Shown: positions 1-15,100 of the stretch, piece after piece
How positions within the stretch are numbered: the first letter of the stretch is position 1
Layout: each line of letters begins with the position of its first letter
Origin: Apostichopus japonicus
Taxonomy: Eukaryota > Echinodermata > Holothuroidea > Aspidochirotida > Stichopodidae
DNA length: 64,000 nt
Assembly: GCF_037975245.1 (NCBI RefSeq)
Contig: NC_092568.1
Location: 28,921,501 to 28,985,500 of the forward strand
Reading direction: 5' to 3'
Notes under the pieces: model-generated
Told to the model about the DNA's origin: nothing
The model's input: the letters and a program-made list of their open reading frames with translations, nothing else
Databases searched by the model: none
Position numbers and translations under genes: made by a program

Positions 1-107
1 GCTAAATCTATAACCGACGTGACAATTGCACACAAACGAACCGTTGGTGTTCTCACAGCTGCCACGGTCACTACACATGATTTGACCGGTCAGACACTCG
101 TCCACAT
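1..107 (-). CDS. cbEGF exon, truncated by window edge
   Basis: Starts DVDEC after an AG acceptor at 108-109. Cysteines fall at module residues 5, 12, 18, 27 and 29; the sixth lies beyond the left edge. Asp1, Asp3 and Glu4 give the calcium ligands. The stretch [10 protein letters not shown] satisfies both the Asp/Asn beta-hydroxylase consensus (C-x-[DN]-x4-[FY]-x-C-x-C) and the POGLUT2/3 O-glucosylation consensus (C-x-N-T-x-G-S-[FY]-x-C) known from fibrillin. This is the last module visible; the gene continues leftwards. Confidence 0.88.
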
Positions 108-3100
108 CTGGAGATAAAAAGGATACAACAAGGAGAGAAATTTGAAACTTTTAATCTTTCATTCCACTCCAAATCAAAGAAAATCTAGGTGTGGTTAAAT
201 GGACTATGACATGACCACTTTGCTTCACAACCTTTCCATGATTTCATCATTGATTAAAAAAAATTAACCTTTAGCTTGGCAATTGTTGGGAGTCTGGGGT
301 GGATATGTGTATGCTTTATAAATGCTATAAAAGAAAAAAATCCACTAGGTCTGTTTGGCTAACAAACATGAAGGAAATTATTCAAATTTATTTCAAGGGT
401 TTGTTCTCTGACCATTGTTAAGACGATATGTGATCAACTAAAAAATCAAGGCAGGCAGTGCTTCCTTGAGTAAAAGAGGGGAGAGCAACCAACATTGCAA
501 ATATTTGGAAAAAACGAGGATCAAACCTCTAAATTTTTTTTCGGAAATGCAGGAGTTAGAGTTTGCTTCCAGAATCACTCTGAAAATATGCAAAGTGTTG
601 ATAAGTGTAGTCTCAGATTCTGTTAATATACTGTGTATATACCTTTAAGTTCTATTATAATGCAGTAAGAAGGAATGCAGTTTGTGGATCAGTTAAACTG
701 TGCCTTTTGTTACAGCTCTGCTTCAGACTATTGTTAGGTTAATCAGGTTGTAGTGTTTAGTGTGTTACCTTTTACTAAGTAATTTTATTTTCTGTGTATA
801 TGTACTGTACAGTTGTTCCTCAGTCTCTGTTATACTCTTGTAGAAAGAACAAGTTGTGTGCAGCAACAGGCTGTCAATTACTCAGCTGTCTGTCTCGTGC
901 TAACTCTAACACACAGCAGTGCCAATATCAAAATAGGAAAATACTCCAAACCACAAAAATCAAATTTTAAGAATTTCAGCAAGTTACTTTACTATATCGT
1001 GAAACTGTTCAGTACAAAACTTTCTAGAAGTCAGTGAAAAAGTGCTTACCTTCACAAGTCCCAGTGGTTTCGTTGAAATAGTAACCACCATGACACGAGC
1101 ACTCAACACCGCCCTCTACGTTGATACAGTCGCCATTACTGGAACATACATCGACGGCCATTTCACATTCGTTGATATCTAGGAAGAAGAGTGGAGATGA
1201 AACTTTTATGAACCTTCGAAGAAAATCCGGGAAAAAGTATGAAGCTAGTTAACTACATGTGAACATGAACTAACCAAAGTTCCACCAAATAGGTACACAG
1301 AAACGGCAATGTAGACTGCTGGGGCATTAATTAATTAACGAGAAATTCATTTGTTTCATAGGATAATTTCATGACAGAAGACAATATATACGTATTAAGC
1401 TAGCTGATTTGACCTTATTTCACTTGATTAAATTTTTTTTTTATTTTCACTCAATTTGGAAGTGTGATTAGTTTTCGTGTTGAGCATGACTGAACATGTG
1501 TTCCTTGAAACAGAATTTACATAAATTAACATACTGGACTGTTGTGACAGTCTTGTTCTCATTAAGCAATGATAATGTTGTGACATCTGTATAGCAATTA
1601 GGACATATTTGGATCTTTTTGATCAGTGCATGAATGGCAACAGGACTAACAAATGCTTTTGGCTTAAAATACAATGCAAGTATCTTCAAATAAGAACAAC
1701 TGATGGAGAGATGAACCGTGGTACTTTCTCTGAATGAACGGATGTCTTCTTTGAAAAAAAAACCTTCACTAACTTTTTTCTCTCGTATTTGATCATAAAC
1801 ATCTGTTTTGACATTGATGCAATAAAATAACAGTACAATTTGTGCTCAAGTATTTTTCACGGAGGGAGATACTGTTGACAACTACAACTACGTGTTCTTG
1901 GTTACCTTCACAACGAAAGAAGTCTTCATTGAACTGATAGCCTTCATCACAATCGCAACGTACTGCACCCCCTGTGTTGACACATTCACCGTGGATTCCA
2001 CACAATGTCGATTCCAGCTGGCATTCATTGACATCTGTGAAATGAGTTATAAATGGCAGGAGTTTAATTGCCTCAGAATGTCCCTTTTTTTGGGGGGGGG
2101 GTCCACTACCTACTGTCCAAGTAGTATTATAGGAAGAAGGGATGTGAGGGAGGGGGGTGGGGGAAATAAATCAGCTGTCACTCAATTGGACGAGGTGCTT
2201 TCTTCAAGAAGATAACATTGGTGTCCACAAGTGGCTGTGAGTGGGATGAGTTGGAGAAGCGTGGGGGCTGGATGGTGAGGGGTAGGTATTGTCTTATTGA
2301 GGAGGTAAATGCCAATGCATCTGAAAAATATGTTATGGTATAGTCAACAAACTAATCACCTTTAGATATTAGAGTCAGCAATGGTTGTCAGAGGGAGCCT
2401 TTCCCAAATACAAGTCATGACTATCTGGCACAATAACAAAATGTGATCTGTCGTTTAGCTCACTGTTTATTCCTCCCCTTACCTATTTCATCGCCCAACT
2501 CAGATCAGACCCTCTTGTTCAATTACCACCCCCCCCCTCCCTCGTCCCTTCTCATAGCAGCTATGTTAGTTTGGTATGGTTAGAATGTCTATAGTCTCAA
2601 GTACTTCATGTATCCATACCTTGCACAGAGGACAGTTAATTCCTCACAGGGTAACAGTTCATTCCAGTGGGTCTGAATGCAAGATCTGAATTAAGTTTTA
2701 TGTTGTTTTTAACAAGTTTTCACCCTTATCTTACCCGGGTAGAATTTAATATAACTTGACACCACAGCATGAAATGAATGGTATACCAACCTTCACAGCT
2801 TATGGTATCGTTGTTGAAAAGGTATCCTTGATCGCAGACACAACGAACGCCACCGAACTCATTCCTGCAGGAACCGTGGTCGGAGCACTGATGGAGTCCT
2901 TCTTCGCACTCGTTAACATCTGAATAAACAAGAGTACTAAATATTTATGAAGATGAATTTGAATTGAGGGTTGTCAATTTTGCCTTCCCTTAAAAAAAAA
3001 AGTCTGGTCAGATTACCAACAGTAATCAGAGGCAAGGTGAATATAATAATAATAATAATAATTTATTTTATAAAGCGTCATATCCACAAAAGTGCTCTAA

Positions 3101-6100
3101 AACGCTATGTAACAGTAAAATATATATGACACATAATATGTAGTAAAACTGCAGAATAAAATACAAAAAAGATGAGTATGAAAAATAAAAAGCATATATT
3201 GGAATGGAATTCCAAAAAGTATGCAGGGACATGTATATATAGGACGGAAATTCCTCGAAGAGATGGTGCCCGAGGATAGAGAAAGAAGAAAACAACATAT
3301 TCCTGAATGATGAGCCACCATCGTAGAAATGAGATGGAATGTTAGACCCACATGAGAATGGTTACAAATGTTATCATTTCGTTTTCTACTTTAGCCAGGT
3401 TCTACAAGAAAAGTGAAAACAGTGGCCTAGGTCAGCAGCATATCCACAAGAAGACTATGCAGGTAAAATTTAATTAGTAATTCGGTCTAACTTTAGCAGA
3501 ATCTTTACTAAAGGTAAATTCAACAATTCAACAAGGCTGCCCTCCTTTCCTCAACCCTTCGATATTTCCAACATCCCTGCCCCCTCCCATGGGATCAAAA
3601 TTTTCAGATCTACTAATGATCTAGATTTTACCTTCACAAAATCCAGTGAATTCGTTGGTCACAAATCCATCGATACATTGACAACTGGCTCCACCTATTA
3701 AATTGACACACTCAGAAAAGGTGGGACAATACTGAAGAACTTCACACTCGTTGATATCTGAAGACGAGACAGACAAGAGGAAATATGAGTGAATGTAGCA
3801 TTTATCTTGCAATCTTTTACTGAATTAGAGTCTGGTATCAATTAAGCATGTCATCAATTAAACCAGTGAACAATTCTGGCAAGGTGCTGGCACTGAATTA
3901 GAGCTTCTATAAGGCATGTGGAGAATCTGCTTCATAGCCGTAGGTAATTTTTCTACCTTCTGGAGCTTTTGACCTGCAGCTTTTGGCTAATGGCTTCTTG
4001 GCATTGGCAAAAGTAAAGGAAGCTTTAAAACTCACTGAACCCCTTGCCCCCCCCCCCTTCCTTCCTACACCTCCAATGTAACATAAAGGCAAACAAAAAC
4101 AGAAAGGAGTAGAGGAGTGCAGCCCCATAAAAAATGATTTAATGTAAAAGGTATACTTATGGGACCACTAGATATTCAACTCATTTTTCACTGAGATTGC
4201 TTCAGACCAATAACCATCTGCCACTGCAACAAATCCTAACACACTTCTCTACCAACAGCTGGATGATTTACTTTGATTTACCCAGGTTCATCAAATCGCT
4301 ACATTACATCCCAATGATCCCACCACCCTATGAATCCTCCTAACCCCCTCCCCCCACCATCCCCCCCACCAACACTTCTTCTCTTCCAACACAAATTGAC
4401 AAATTTTGCTTACTAGGTAATACTGTGAACCCTTTTAATACCAGTAAAGAGAAACTAAAAACTAACCTTCACATCCTAAGCTGTCAGAGTTGAACTTGTA
4501 GCCTCGTTCACAGTTGCATACTACTCCTCCGTTGACATTAATGCAGTTGCCTTTACCAGAGCAGATGTTTTCAATTTCTTCACATTCATCAACATCTAAA
4601 CAAAGGGATAAAAAAATATGCAGGAGTTAAAGGTTATAGACAACATTATTCTTTACATCAAATTTTACCTGAAAACATCAGGTCTATTTCCCCCCTCATT
4701 TGATCTATTGCCAATTTTCAAAAGTCACTAAACACATCTTTTAATATTTTCAGAAACATTTGACATTTGGTATGATTACCTGTTCATAGCAAAACAGTAA
4801 TTCCTTGTAAAAACCTGCAATATTTAATGTAAGTTTCCTATATGCACTAACACTGAATATCTTCTGATTATGGTAATGGCAAAATCCCCATGTGTTAGGA
4901 CTAATATATATAAATATTTATACAATTTCAATTACATATATATATGCTACTGTTGTACAGTATATCAGCAGGCCTCGAAATTCAGTCTATTTTTACCGTT
5001 TGCCAGTAGAGACAAAAGGCGCTGGCAAATTTTAGGACAGTACAGGGTTAAGAACCTTCACACATTGCAAGTCGGTCGACAATCGTCAGCCAAAGAATCA
5101 CACAACTTCTACTACTAACGTAGGCCAAATATTACCTGTTTATTATCAGCAATTATCATTAGAATGCTCCCAAAAGCCTGTACAGTAACTGATGTGTATT
5201 GTAATTGATGGTAAATGCCAGACAGAGACCATGATTTTAGACAGCAGATATTTAAAAGCACTGGCATCATATAGCAAGTCAGTAAAATTGTGAAATTCTA
5301 GGCTTGTATTAATAGTACAAATATTTTTTTTTTTTGATTTTTCAAAACTTTCCAAGGAAATATTCCCCCAGTCAACAAATTTCTAAGGAAAAAGAGATAT
5401 AATTACAAACATTACCTTCACACAGGGTTGTTTCTTCATTCAACTTGAACCCCTTGTCGCAGATGCAAGTGAAATTTCCTTCCGAGTTGACGCAGCGACC
5501 ATTCGATCCGCAAATGTCAGATCTTGTCCTGCATTCGTCAATATCTGAAGCCAGCCGGGGACAAAGGCAGGAATTGAAACAATTAAAACAGAATATTTTG
5601 CTTTTAAAAAATAATCATTTGAAGAGAATAAAAGAGTTAGCATATAGCCATTTTTTTTTTTTTTTTCACATCACAAAGTACAAAACATTTATGATGCAAT
5701 TAAATATAATGATGCAATTTCTACAGAGTGTGGACAGCACTGTCCACCAATGGTGGGAATTCTAAAGCTTTGACAAAAAAAATACAGCCAAAATTTACAG
5801 AATACATTTGATAGTTACCTTGACATCTCCTGTTCACCTTATTAAAGGCGAAACCATCAGGACATTCACAGTTGAAGCTCCCGACCGTGTTTGAACAAGT
5901 CGATGTTGAGCCACAGACATTGACCATGACTTCGCATTCATCAGTATCTGGGAAATCGGAGCAAATATGGGGAAAATGGGATTGATTAAAGGTTCCCTGG
6001 ATGTTGAAGAGAATATTCATTGTTTCATTATTGTTTCTTATCAGAGGATGAATATCTCCTATGTGTCAAACATCATTCAACAAACTGTGTACATGTTATG

Positions 6101-9100
6101 ATGAGTCAACAACCGATGAGAGGCAACAAGAACATATATATGTAAAAGTTAGACAGATTGACATTAGGATCCTAGCAGGATCATCTTCAGAGGCTTTACT
6201 GAAACTAAAAAAAGCATACTAAGAACACATTAGGAGACTCAGGATGGTCAGCATTTAAATTGGACAAATGAGGAATGAGTAAAGCAAAAAAACACACAAA
6301 AGAAGGACAGGTAAGACGGAAAGGAAAGAGCAATGAGAGGATGGAGGGTTGTGGAGGTATCTCTGAGGGGTGTAACAATGGGATTAAGGGATGTGGAGGT
6401 ATCTCTGAGGGGTGAAACAATGGGATTAAGGGCTGTGGAGGTATCTCTGAGGGGTGCAGCAATTAAGGGCTGTGGTGGTATCTCTAAGGGGTGTACAATG
6501 GGATTAAGGGCTGTGGAGGTATCTCTGAGGGGTGTACAATGGGATTAAGGGCTGTGGAGGTATCTCTGAGGGGTGCAGCAATTAAGGGCTGTGGTGGTAT
6601 CTCTGAGGGGTGTACAATGGGATTAAGGGCTGTGGAGGTATCTCTGAGGGGTGTACAATGGGATTAAGGGCTGTGGAGGTATCTCTGAGGGGTGCAGCAA
6701 TTAAGGGATGTGGAGGTATCTCTGAGGGGTGTAACAATGAGATTAAGGGCTGTGGAGGTATCTCTGAGGGGTGCAGCAATTAAGGGCTGTGGTGGTATCT
6801 CTGAGGGGTGTAACAATGGGATTAAGGGCTGTGGAGTCAATAAGAACAGTGAAAACAAGAGAAGCATTTTAAATTCTTAATTTCTTATTTTTTAGAAATC
6901 CACAAGTCAGACAATTGGGGAAAAAACAAAATATTTCACTGTAAATGTTTCATAAGATAGAAATATTTATGATCATCTTAAATCCTGTGTTGATCAAGTA
7001 GCCAGACTGGGGACAGACCGCCCCCCCACCCCACCCCACCTCCCAATGTAGACTACATCCTTGCCAGCAGCAGTATGTGCACAAATCATGTTCACTACAC
7101 AAGTTACAGGACACAATTATTATGGCACCTCCTTACATTGTTGGTTCCCCTCCTAAATTTGTCATTGTCCCTCCACCTCAGAATTCCTGGCTATGGGCCT
7201 GGTACTTACCCCCACCCCCCCCCACTCACCCCAATTTGATTTAACTGTATGTTGTGATGCTTCCTTTAAAGATGTATATAATTACACTTTACACACCCCA
7301 GAATAAAGACTGTTGGAGTATTGATAGACTGAAGTACAGAAAATAGTATAAGCTGCTCTTGTAGAAGCCAGTTCCATAAACTCCAAAACTTGCCAAGGAA
7401 GCTTGTTTCAATATGAAAATATTATCGATATAACCATTTCACCTCTGAGGGAGGTCCTGCTAAGATGGAAACGTCAGGCCCTCTAACTTTTATACATTTC
7501 ATGAACAGCCTTTTAAAAATTTGTTTTTTTTTATAGTAGATAAGAAATTTGTTCACAATTAATTTTTTTTTCTTTCTCTTTGAATAAAAATACTAGAGTT
7601 GTAGGAGAAATGGTTACCATCACAAGAGAAGTTGGCCCTGTTGAACTGGTATCCGGCATTACATCGGCAGAAGGCTCCTCCTGGAAAGTTGATGCACCTG
7701 CCGACACCAGAGCAGGTATTTTCTAGTTCAACACATTCATCGATATCTGCATGGGAGAGACAATGGGGGATGATAGAGAAATGGCTTTGTAGTTCGCTTC
7801 GGGAAATACTAACTCTCATCGAGGGCAAAACAGTAGCTGACATTTTGAAAGATTTATATTTAGGATGATATTTTTGGTTGATCTTAAAGGAAATTTTTAT
7901 TTAGTTTGTCTTGTGTATGTGAGCCTGTAATTAATTAACTTGAATAACTAATTACTTAATTTCTGATTAACCACAAAGTTATGTCATTAATTAGCTTGAC
8001 TTAGTCAATTTTTCGTACTAAATATTTATTTTCAAAGACAGCTTTTGCCTCAATTCTTATATAGACACTAGGCTTGACTTAAGCTCATTGCTTTCAATTT
8101 GATGAAGGTCTTAATCTTTTATTTCCCCCCTTGTGTCTAGGTGTTTTTCTAGATCTAGTTGTTTGCATCTTTGTTCTGAAAAGCGAACAACTTTCTCAAG
8201 ACTTTTGAACATCCACTGTGGCATTAATTCAGCTTATAGCTCCAGCAGATTTTTGGGTCATTTATACAGGTGTATTATTTATTGAGTAGGCCATTTGTTT
8301 CAATATATTGCTGCAAGCGAAAAATTTGCAGAACAGTTTGCAAACAAGCACTATTCCAACTCAACCAACCAACACACTATAAACCAACCTCAAAATGATA
8401 TATTACTCCATGTTGGCACATGTTGAATGTAGCAACATTAGGTTGCTAGAATTTAATTAAAAAACAAAAGAAAAGAAACAAAAGTACCACGAACTATGTC
8501 TTTTATAAATATTGCTGCAAAGATACTTCTGAAATAGACTTCTTCTTAACTATTTACCTAAACAATCAAATCTCTCTTCATCAAACCTATAACCTTGGTA
8601 ACAGTCGCAACTGACACTACCAGGTGTGTTCACACAAGTTCCCCTTGAACCGCACATGTCAGGGGTAGATTCACACTCGTTGACATCTGGAAAGATCAAA
8701 GAGAAGTAAACGAAACATTGAGAATCACAAAACATTAATCACAAAACATTAATCACTTAACTCAGGGAACAGACCCAGTGCATATCCATTTTTGATCAGA
8801 ATGACATCAAAAATTCCTAAAATGTATTTTTATTTTTTTTTTATCATGAAAATTATTACACATGGATTTGAAATAAATCTTGATAACCAGGACATAAGTC
8901 AAGTGCTCTAGCCAAATGAGAAAACAAGCGGTCGGTTAAAAACGCAATCCAAGAAGCATATCTCATCTCCTCCGTGATGGAAGTGATTGTTGGGTTACTT
9001 CTGAATGCAGCTGGTTGCTATCTTTGTTAATAGGCTGGAAAATCCAGTGTTTTAATGTATAGTTTAGTTTAAAGTTTAGTAGAAAACGATATTACCTAAA

Positions 9101-12100
9101 CATCAGAGTTGTTTCGTGCAAGGTATCAAATTTGGGCCAATTTCACCTCTGACGTACACTGTTCTTCCAACCTAACCCTGAACATTTCAAAAAGGTATAT
9201 TCTATTGTTTGTCTCATTATTCTCTACATATTGTGTGGTGTAATGACTTTTTTCCTACATGTTGACATGCAGGACATGGCTCAATACCAATTTTTAGGTT
9301 CCTTGACCTTTGTTATCATGAATCACACAGGCACCAGCTTACATGGCCAGGTACATACCAGCAAGTTTGAACGGATAGGACTTAGGGTCTACAAGTTTGC
9401 GCCAAACCTCTTTTGCTCACACACACTCACCCCATCACACACTCACTCACTCATACACTTCCTCACATTTCTGATGTGGGGTGAAGTACAATATCTCATC
9501 TCCCACAGAGAAACTAAGCAAACTTGCAAAGAATGTTTGACAATATTTTGACCAAAGGAAAATACCATAGGTAAATACATAATTATGTCAAATTTTGACT
9601 AGTAAATGATCCAGTCAGACTCCAACTATGACAAAGATTTACTCAGCTCATTATGCTATTGTATCACAAATGGGAATGAACTGAAGTATTCTTTAAAGAA
9701 GGTGTGGGCACGAAACTGATTTGTCGGGCTGCATTGCAACTTTGCATGCAATTGCACCTGCCACAACAATGAAGTATATAACTCCTGCTCCTATCACAAA
9801 ATTGGATAAATTATAATTATATTATGTTAAATTTAATCATACAGTAGTTAGATCAGAAAGATCTACATAGATATTTATGTTGAAATGTCCTATCACAAGT
9901 AGAACTATGTATATACAAACTCCCTATAGTATATACATATTTTCATGTTTTCCCAAGAACGGATCATAATATTAATAGAAAAGTTTCAAAACCATCTCGA
10001 GGGCTGGCCCTGGAACATTTGATCGTGGGCCGCAATATGACCAACAAAAGGAGAACCCCATGAAAAAAAAAGGTAGACGTCAATCTACCAGGGATGAGAC
10101 TGAGCCGGGGAAAAAAAATCTGAAATTTATCGATCGCCGTCCTGGGGGAGGGGTTTAAGGGAGGGGGTGTCCCCCTCCCCTTTAGAATTTTTTTGTCAGG
10201 TAAGCGGGGCTTAGATGCAAAATGGTGGACTCTAGATGGAATCTATCACATCACGCAACTCGCCAAAAAAGTGTGGAATTTCTGCTTGTATAATTTATCC
10301 ATTAGCTTTTTTGAACCAAAAAAAGGCTTTTTTGCTTGCTTTGTGCTACTTGATTCCACCACTGGTCAAATTCGGTGTTCCTTCCCTTTATAGTCCAGCA
10401 TGTTCGGCAACAAAAAAACAAAAAAAAATTAAATAAAAAAAATTATATAAAAAATTATAAAACGCGAATTACGAGAAAAAACGTGAAAATGAAAAAAAAA
10501 AAAATCGGAAATCCGCGTTTCCGCGGAAGAGTCTCATGCCTGATCTACACTAATGATTTACCTTGACACTGATTGGATGAGCTGTTGAAGGCGTACCCAC
10601 TACCACAACCGCAGGTGAAACTCCCTTCTGTGTTTTCACAAGAAGAGCTGGAACCGCAGACCCCAGGGATGGTGACACATTCGTTGATATCTAAACAAAG
10701 AATACAAAGATCAACCAAAAACTACTCTTCACAAATTTTGGTACTTGAAAAATCCATTGAAATATTTATGCGATGGAGGAATCGAACCCCCAACCTCCGG
10801 ATTGCTAAGCCACATTGCTTCATATGCCACCGCTTTTACCCACTCAGCCACCACACAGGTATATAGTTCATTGGGTACCGCCGAGAAATATGATACGTAA
10901 ACATATGTAGCACCTTTAGTATTCTGATTAGAGGACTGACTAGAGGACTTTATTACTAAACTTAGATTTTTTGAAGGAAAATTTTCAAAGCTTTACAAAA
11001 CCGTTTTAAAGTTTGGTAAAGTATGGTAAAGTTAAATGATATGCCACCAGGTGATTCATGAAAGAAATGTGATGTACCTTCACACTGTCTTGGTACTCTA
11101 CCATAGTGGTACCCTGTAGGACAATGACAGTGGTAGGAACCAACTCGGTTGGTACAGATCCCATTACCACAAACACCCTCTTCATCGCACTCGTTGGTAT
11201 CTGATTAAAATTTAATGAATAAAAATATAACGATAGAGCGCAATATTATTTGTCAGTCAATATTGAGATCTACAAAGATTTTATCCAAACTGAGGAATAT
11301 TTACCAGGTATGAAGAAAATACCATTAAAATTGGTCAAATTGCTACTAAAAATATATTATTTTCAGTAATAGAATGATTACAGGGACATTTCAATGGTTC
11401 AAGTTGGTTGCTTTGTAGTAACCAGAAAGCCAGTTTGATACCTTTGTGATTCCTTGCCATACAATTTGCTCAAAATTCAAAATAATGATCTGACTAATAA
11501 AGAGCAAGTGAGGTAAATTTGTCCAAGAAAAAAGTGAGAATCATAAAAGATTTGTAGCATCAACCCTGTCATTTTACAGTATAGAATTTTGAACCAAACA
11601 TATCCAGAAAGAACAGTCTTCCTATTGAAATATAGACATCTTTTACCAATTTTGAGCTAGCAATCCCTTTCAAAATTGTTGAGAGTTACATGACCTTGTT
11701 TATGAAGTGTGAAATATTTTTGAGAAAGTGACCAATTTTTGCACCATTTGAGATAACCTTTTGACCTCTTGAGCCAGTTTGTACCCACTTGCAGATAAAC
11801 TGATGTTTAAGGGCATTTTTAAAGCAAGAGTATGAAATCTAAAGCAGATTTTATATCCTGGATGCCAGGTATGTTTCATTGTTTCACAGAACTAAAACTG
11901 AACTAGAGAATTCACGTATTAATCATGTTTAAAAGGACTAAGATGCCTGTTGACCTAATGTGACTTTTGACCTCTACCAATTCAATAGAATTCTTTCACT
12001 CATCAAGCTGAATCTGCATACCATTTCAACAGAGATGTACCTTTTGAGTTATCATGTTAACATAGATTTCAGATTTTGCACTTTGATGAAATTCCAAATA

Positions 12101-15100
12101 CAGAGAGCTTTCCTAGCTAAGTGAACATTCCCAATGTATCAGGTGTCAAGGATAAATCAACAAGACAGTTATAATAGCATTAATAAAGTTTTTGAGGAGC
12201 AATTGCAGCTACAACATCACAGACCAACTTCTGTGATCCACTCTAGTTAAGAATGTAGTGTTTAGCCAGCCAAAATATAATTCATTGCAACTACCATATC
12301 TTGAGTTACGGACAAGGTATTGGGGTGGGGTGTTCAACTAGATAATCGGTGTGGAATATTTCTCTTTTCCATATAAGTGTCACAATGTCTTACACTGGAG
12401 TATCACTTTAATATATGGACAATTGAAAATCCACAATCCACATAACTGATATGTAATATATTAACAATAAGTTATTTCTTGCAAATGTAATCATCATAAC
12501 AATGAAGAACAATGATCCCCTCCTTTGCTTTGCGCAAATTCCTTAAAATGTCTAATCTTCAAACATAGTAATGGCATGTTTTGGTTTCGTATAAATTTTC
12601 TGATATTTTTAACAGTCGAGTTTCCTACCAAAACAAGATCGGTATCTTTCCGAATATTCATAACCGTCCGGACATTCGCACCGGTGGGAGGTCAATCCAT
12701 TCACGCAGGTACCATTGCCACATATGGAACGCTTGCCTTGGCAGTAGTCCATAGCTGAAGACAAAAGGTGCAAAAGAATAGAGAGATTACAATATATTTA
12801 ACCCACTGTTAACTGTAAATACCTATGTTACAGCTTCATACTCTGTTGTAAGTACATTAAACAAGCTGTTACAAATATTTAAGTGGTCATAAAATGTCAG
12901 CCTTTGCTCGTCAAGCAAGTCAATCAGCTGACAGTCAGCATTCATTATCGTTAAGGGGAAATTTTATTTTATGGTTGTCCGGTTGTCAGAGCCGACTGTT
13001 CAGAGGACCAGAATCAGTTTTGGAGGGTGATTAGTTGTTAACTTCAAACTCAGATTTCAGTGTAACTAATTATCCCCCAAAATGGAATGGTATCAGCCTT
13101 TATCACTATGACTTTGGATATACTGAAATATAACAAAAATAGTGGTACGATCATACAAAGGTGAGTTTTACTGTGCTGGTGTTTTAATTACCAAGCATAC
13201 ACATGAATCCTGCAGTGTGAATACTGGTCAGTCTTGGTTATTTTGCGAAGGACAACCAGAGAAAGCTTTAAAAAGTTGCCCTGCATTAGCCTATCATTTT
13301 GTGATATATACTATTATTAAACTGCTATCACAACTAGCATCTGCTCCCAGCTTACTGCTTCACTACTTAACCAACCAGTTAAGGTAAATGAATCCAGGCT
13401 AAAAATAATCTTACTTTTTAAATTTTAAATTTGGATCATTCTCTTTAGGCAATTGTTATTACAACTGTTAAGTTTGACCGATGCATCTTTGAAAAAGATT
13501 CTTTCAGGAAAGCAACATGCAATGCATGTGTACTCTTTACTAGTATGCCCTACCAGGGAGTAAAACAAAATGGTGGGGTAGAGCAGCTCCTTAGCAACAA
13601 GGCCTGTAACTGTATCATTTTAGCTTTAAACATTAGACAGTTGGAAACTGTCTCTTTGAAAACTTTAAAGTTATTGTAAGGAATAGTCACCAAGAAATCT
13701 TTAAATTTATTTAGGTACCCAACTTGCAGCATGCCAACCATTCCATCTTTCCTCTCCCCTTCCCCCCCCCCCCAGAAAAAAAAGTTCAAATAACTTTCTG
13801 GGAGGTTAGGAATCCCTTAGTTACTTGACAGACATTGAGGAACATTAAATTTTATGGTCAAATTTCTCATTTAGGCAACAAAGTTTTAAGTTTTTTAAAA
13901 GAAAAAAAAACATGTAGAAATATGAGGATGGGTGACCATTTTGTTAACTTTCTAGCATATTTGGGAGTAGAAATTTGTGGATGGGTGACCATTTCATTTA
14001 ATTTCTAGCATATTTGGGAGCAGAAATTTGAGGAAGGGTGACCATTTCATTAAATTTCTAGATTTGGGAGTAGAAATTTGAGGATGGTTGACCATTTCGT
14101 TTAATTTCTAGTATATTTTGGAGTAGAAATTTGAGGATGGGTGACCATTTTGTTAACTTGCATATTTGGGAGTAGAAATTTGAGGATGGGTGACCATTTT
14201 GTTAACATTTCTAGCATATTTGGGAGCAATGCTGATGACCTCTAAGCTCACTTACCATTCCCTTCTGCACAAGTTTTTATATGTCCTACCTTTCATCAAC
14301 GACACACTTGCATGGAATGTGGGAATGATTGGGTGTAGAAAGAATTCAAATCTACTCGGAAGGAATATCTACTGCATGAAGCACAAATTTAGAAGAAAAG
14401 CTTGGGACTCTTGGGTCTTACTAGTAGGAAATGGCAGTGTTGAAATGATAGTAAAATGGAAGACAAAAGTCTCAGAAACCCTGTTTATACTTTATACAGA
14501 GATAAATAAGAAAAGAAATCAATGGGATAAAAACTTGTCTTGTCAAAGAGAAGCTAATCTAAGAAGGTTTTAATATATCAAAAACTACTACTCACACAAA
14601 CACACAGACAAAAGTAAAGCTGCAAAACTAGTGATATACACAAGACTGAAAATTCTACACTAGAAGCAACTAAGGGAATTTATTATAATGACTACTAATT
14701 TTGCTACTTGGATATTGAAAGAGATGGACAGCTAGTTGAAGAACACCAAAACAATTATACAACTAAATAATAGATGCAAAGCAAATTAGAATTACAACAA
14801 TCTACATTGGAAGAACGTTAAGTAACTCTACAAATTGTTGGCATATTTAGCACCAAAAAAAAAAAATGAAATAAATATGACATTAATTAAAAGTAAAACC
14901 AAAGAGTAAAGAATAATTTGCTTGAAAAACAAAATCCCCAATAAAACAGAAAAGCTAGCTGAAGAAGCTGCACCCCCCCCCCCAAAAAAAATAAGAAATA
15001 TACATATTATACGATAAAATAGATGCAAAGCAAATTAGAATTACAACAATCTTGGAAGAATGTTAAGTAACTCTACAAATTGTTGGCATATTTAGCACCA

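Larger units (their letters stand above)
5948..7617 (-). other. Intron occupied mostly by a TIR element
   Basis: Contains the inverted-repeat-bounded unit 6141-7496 and its internal minisatellite, listed separately, plus C-rich tracts near 7021 and 7208. Confidence 0.7.

Noticed and set aside
14190-14573. 127-codon plus-strand frame
   Set aside because: It begins inside the 53-bp array and shows no domain, codon signature or conserved motif; likely chance in AT-rich intron.
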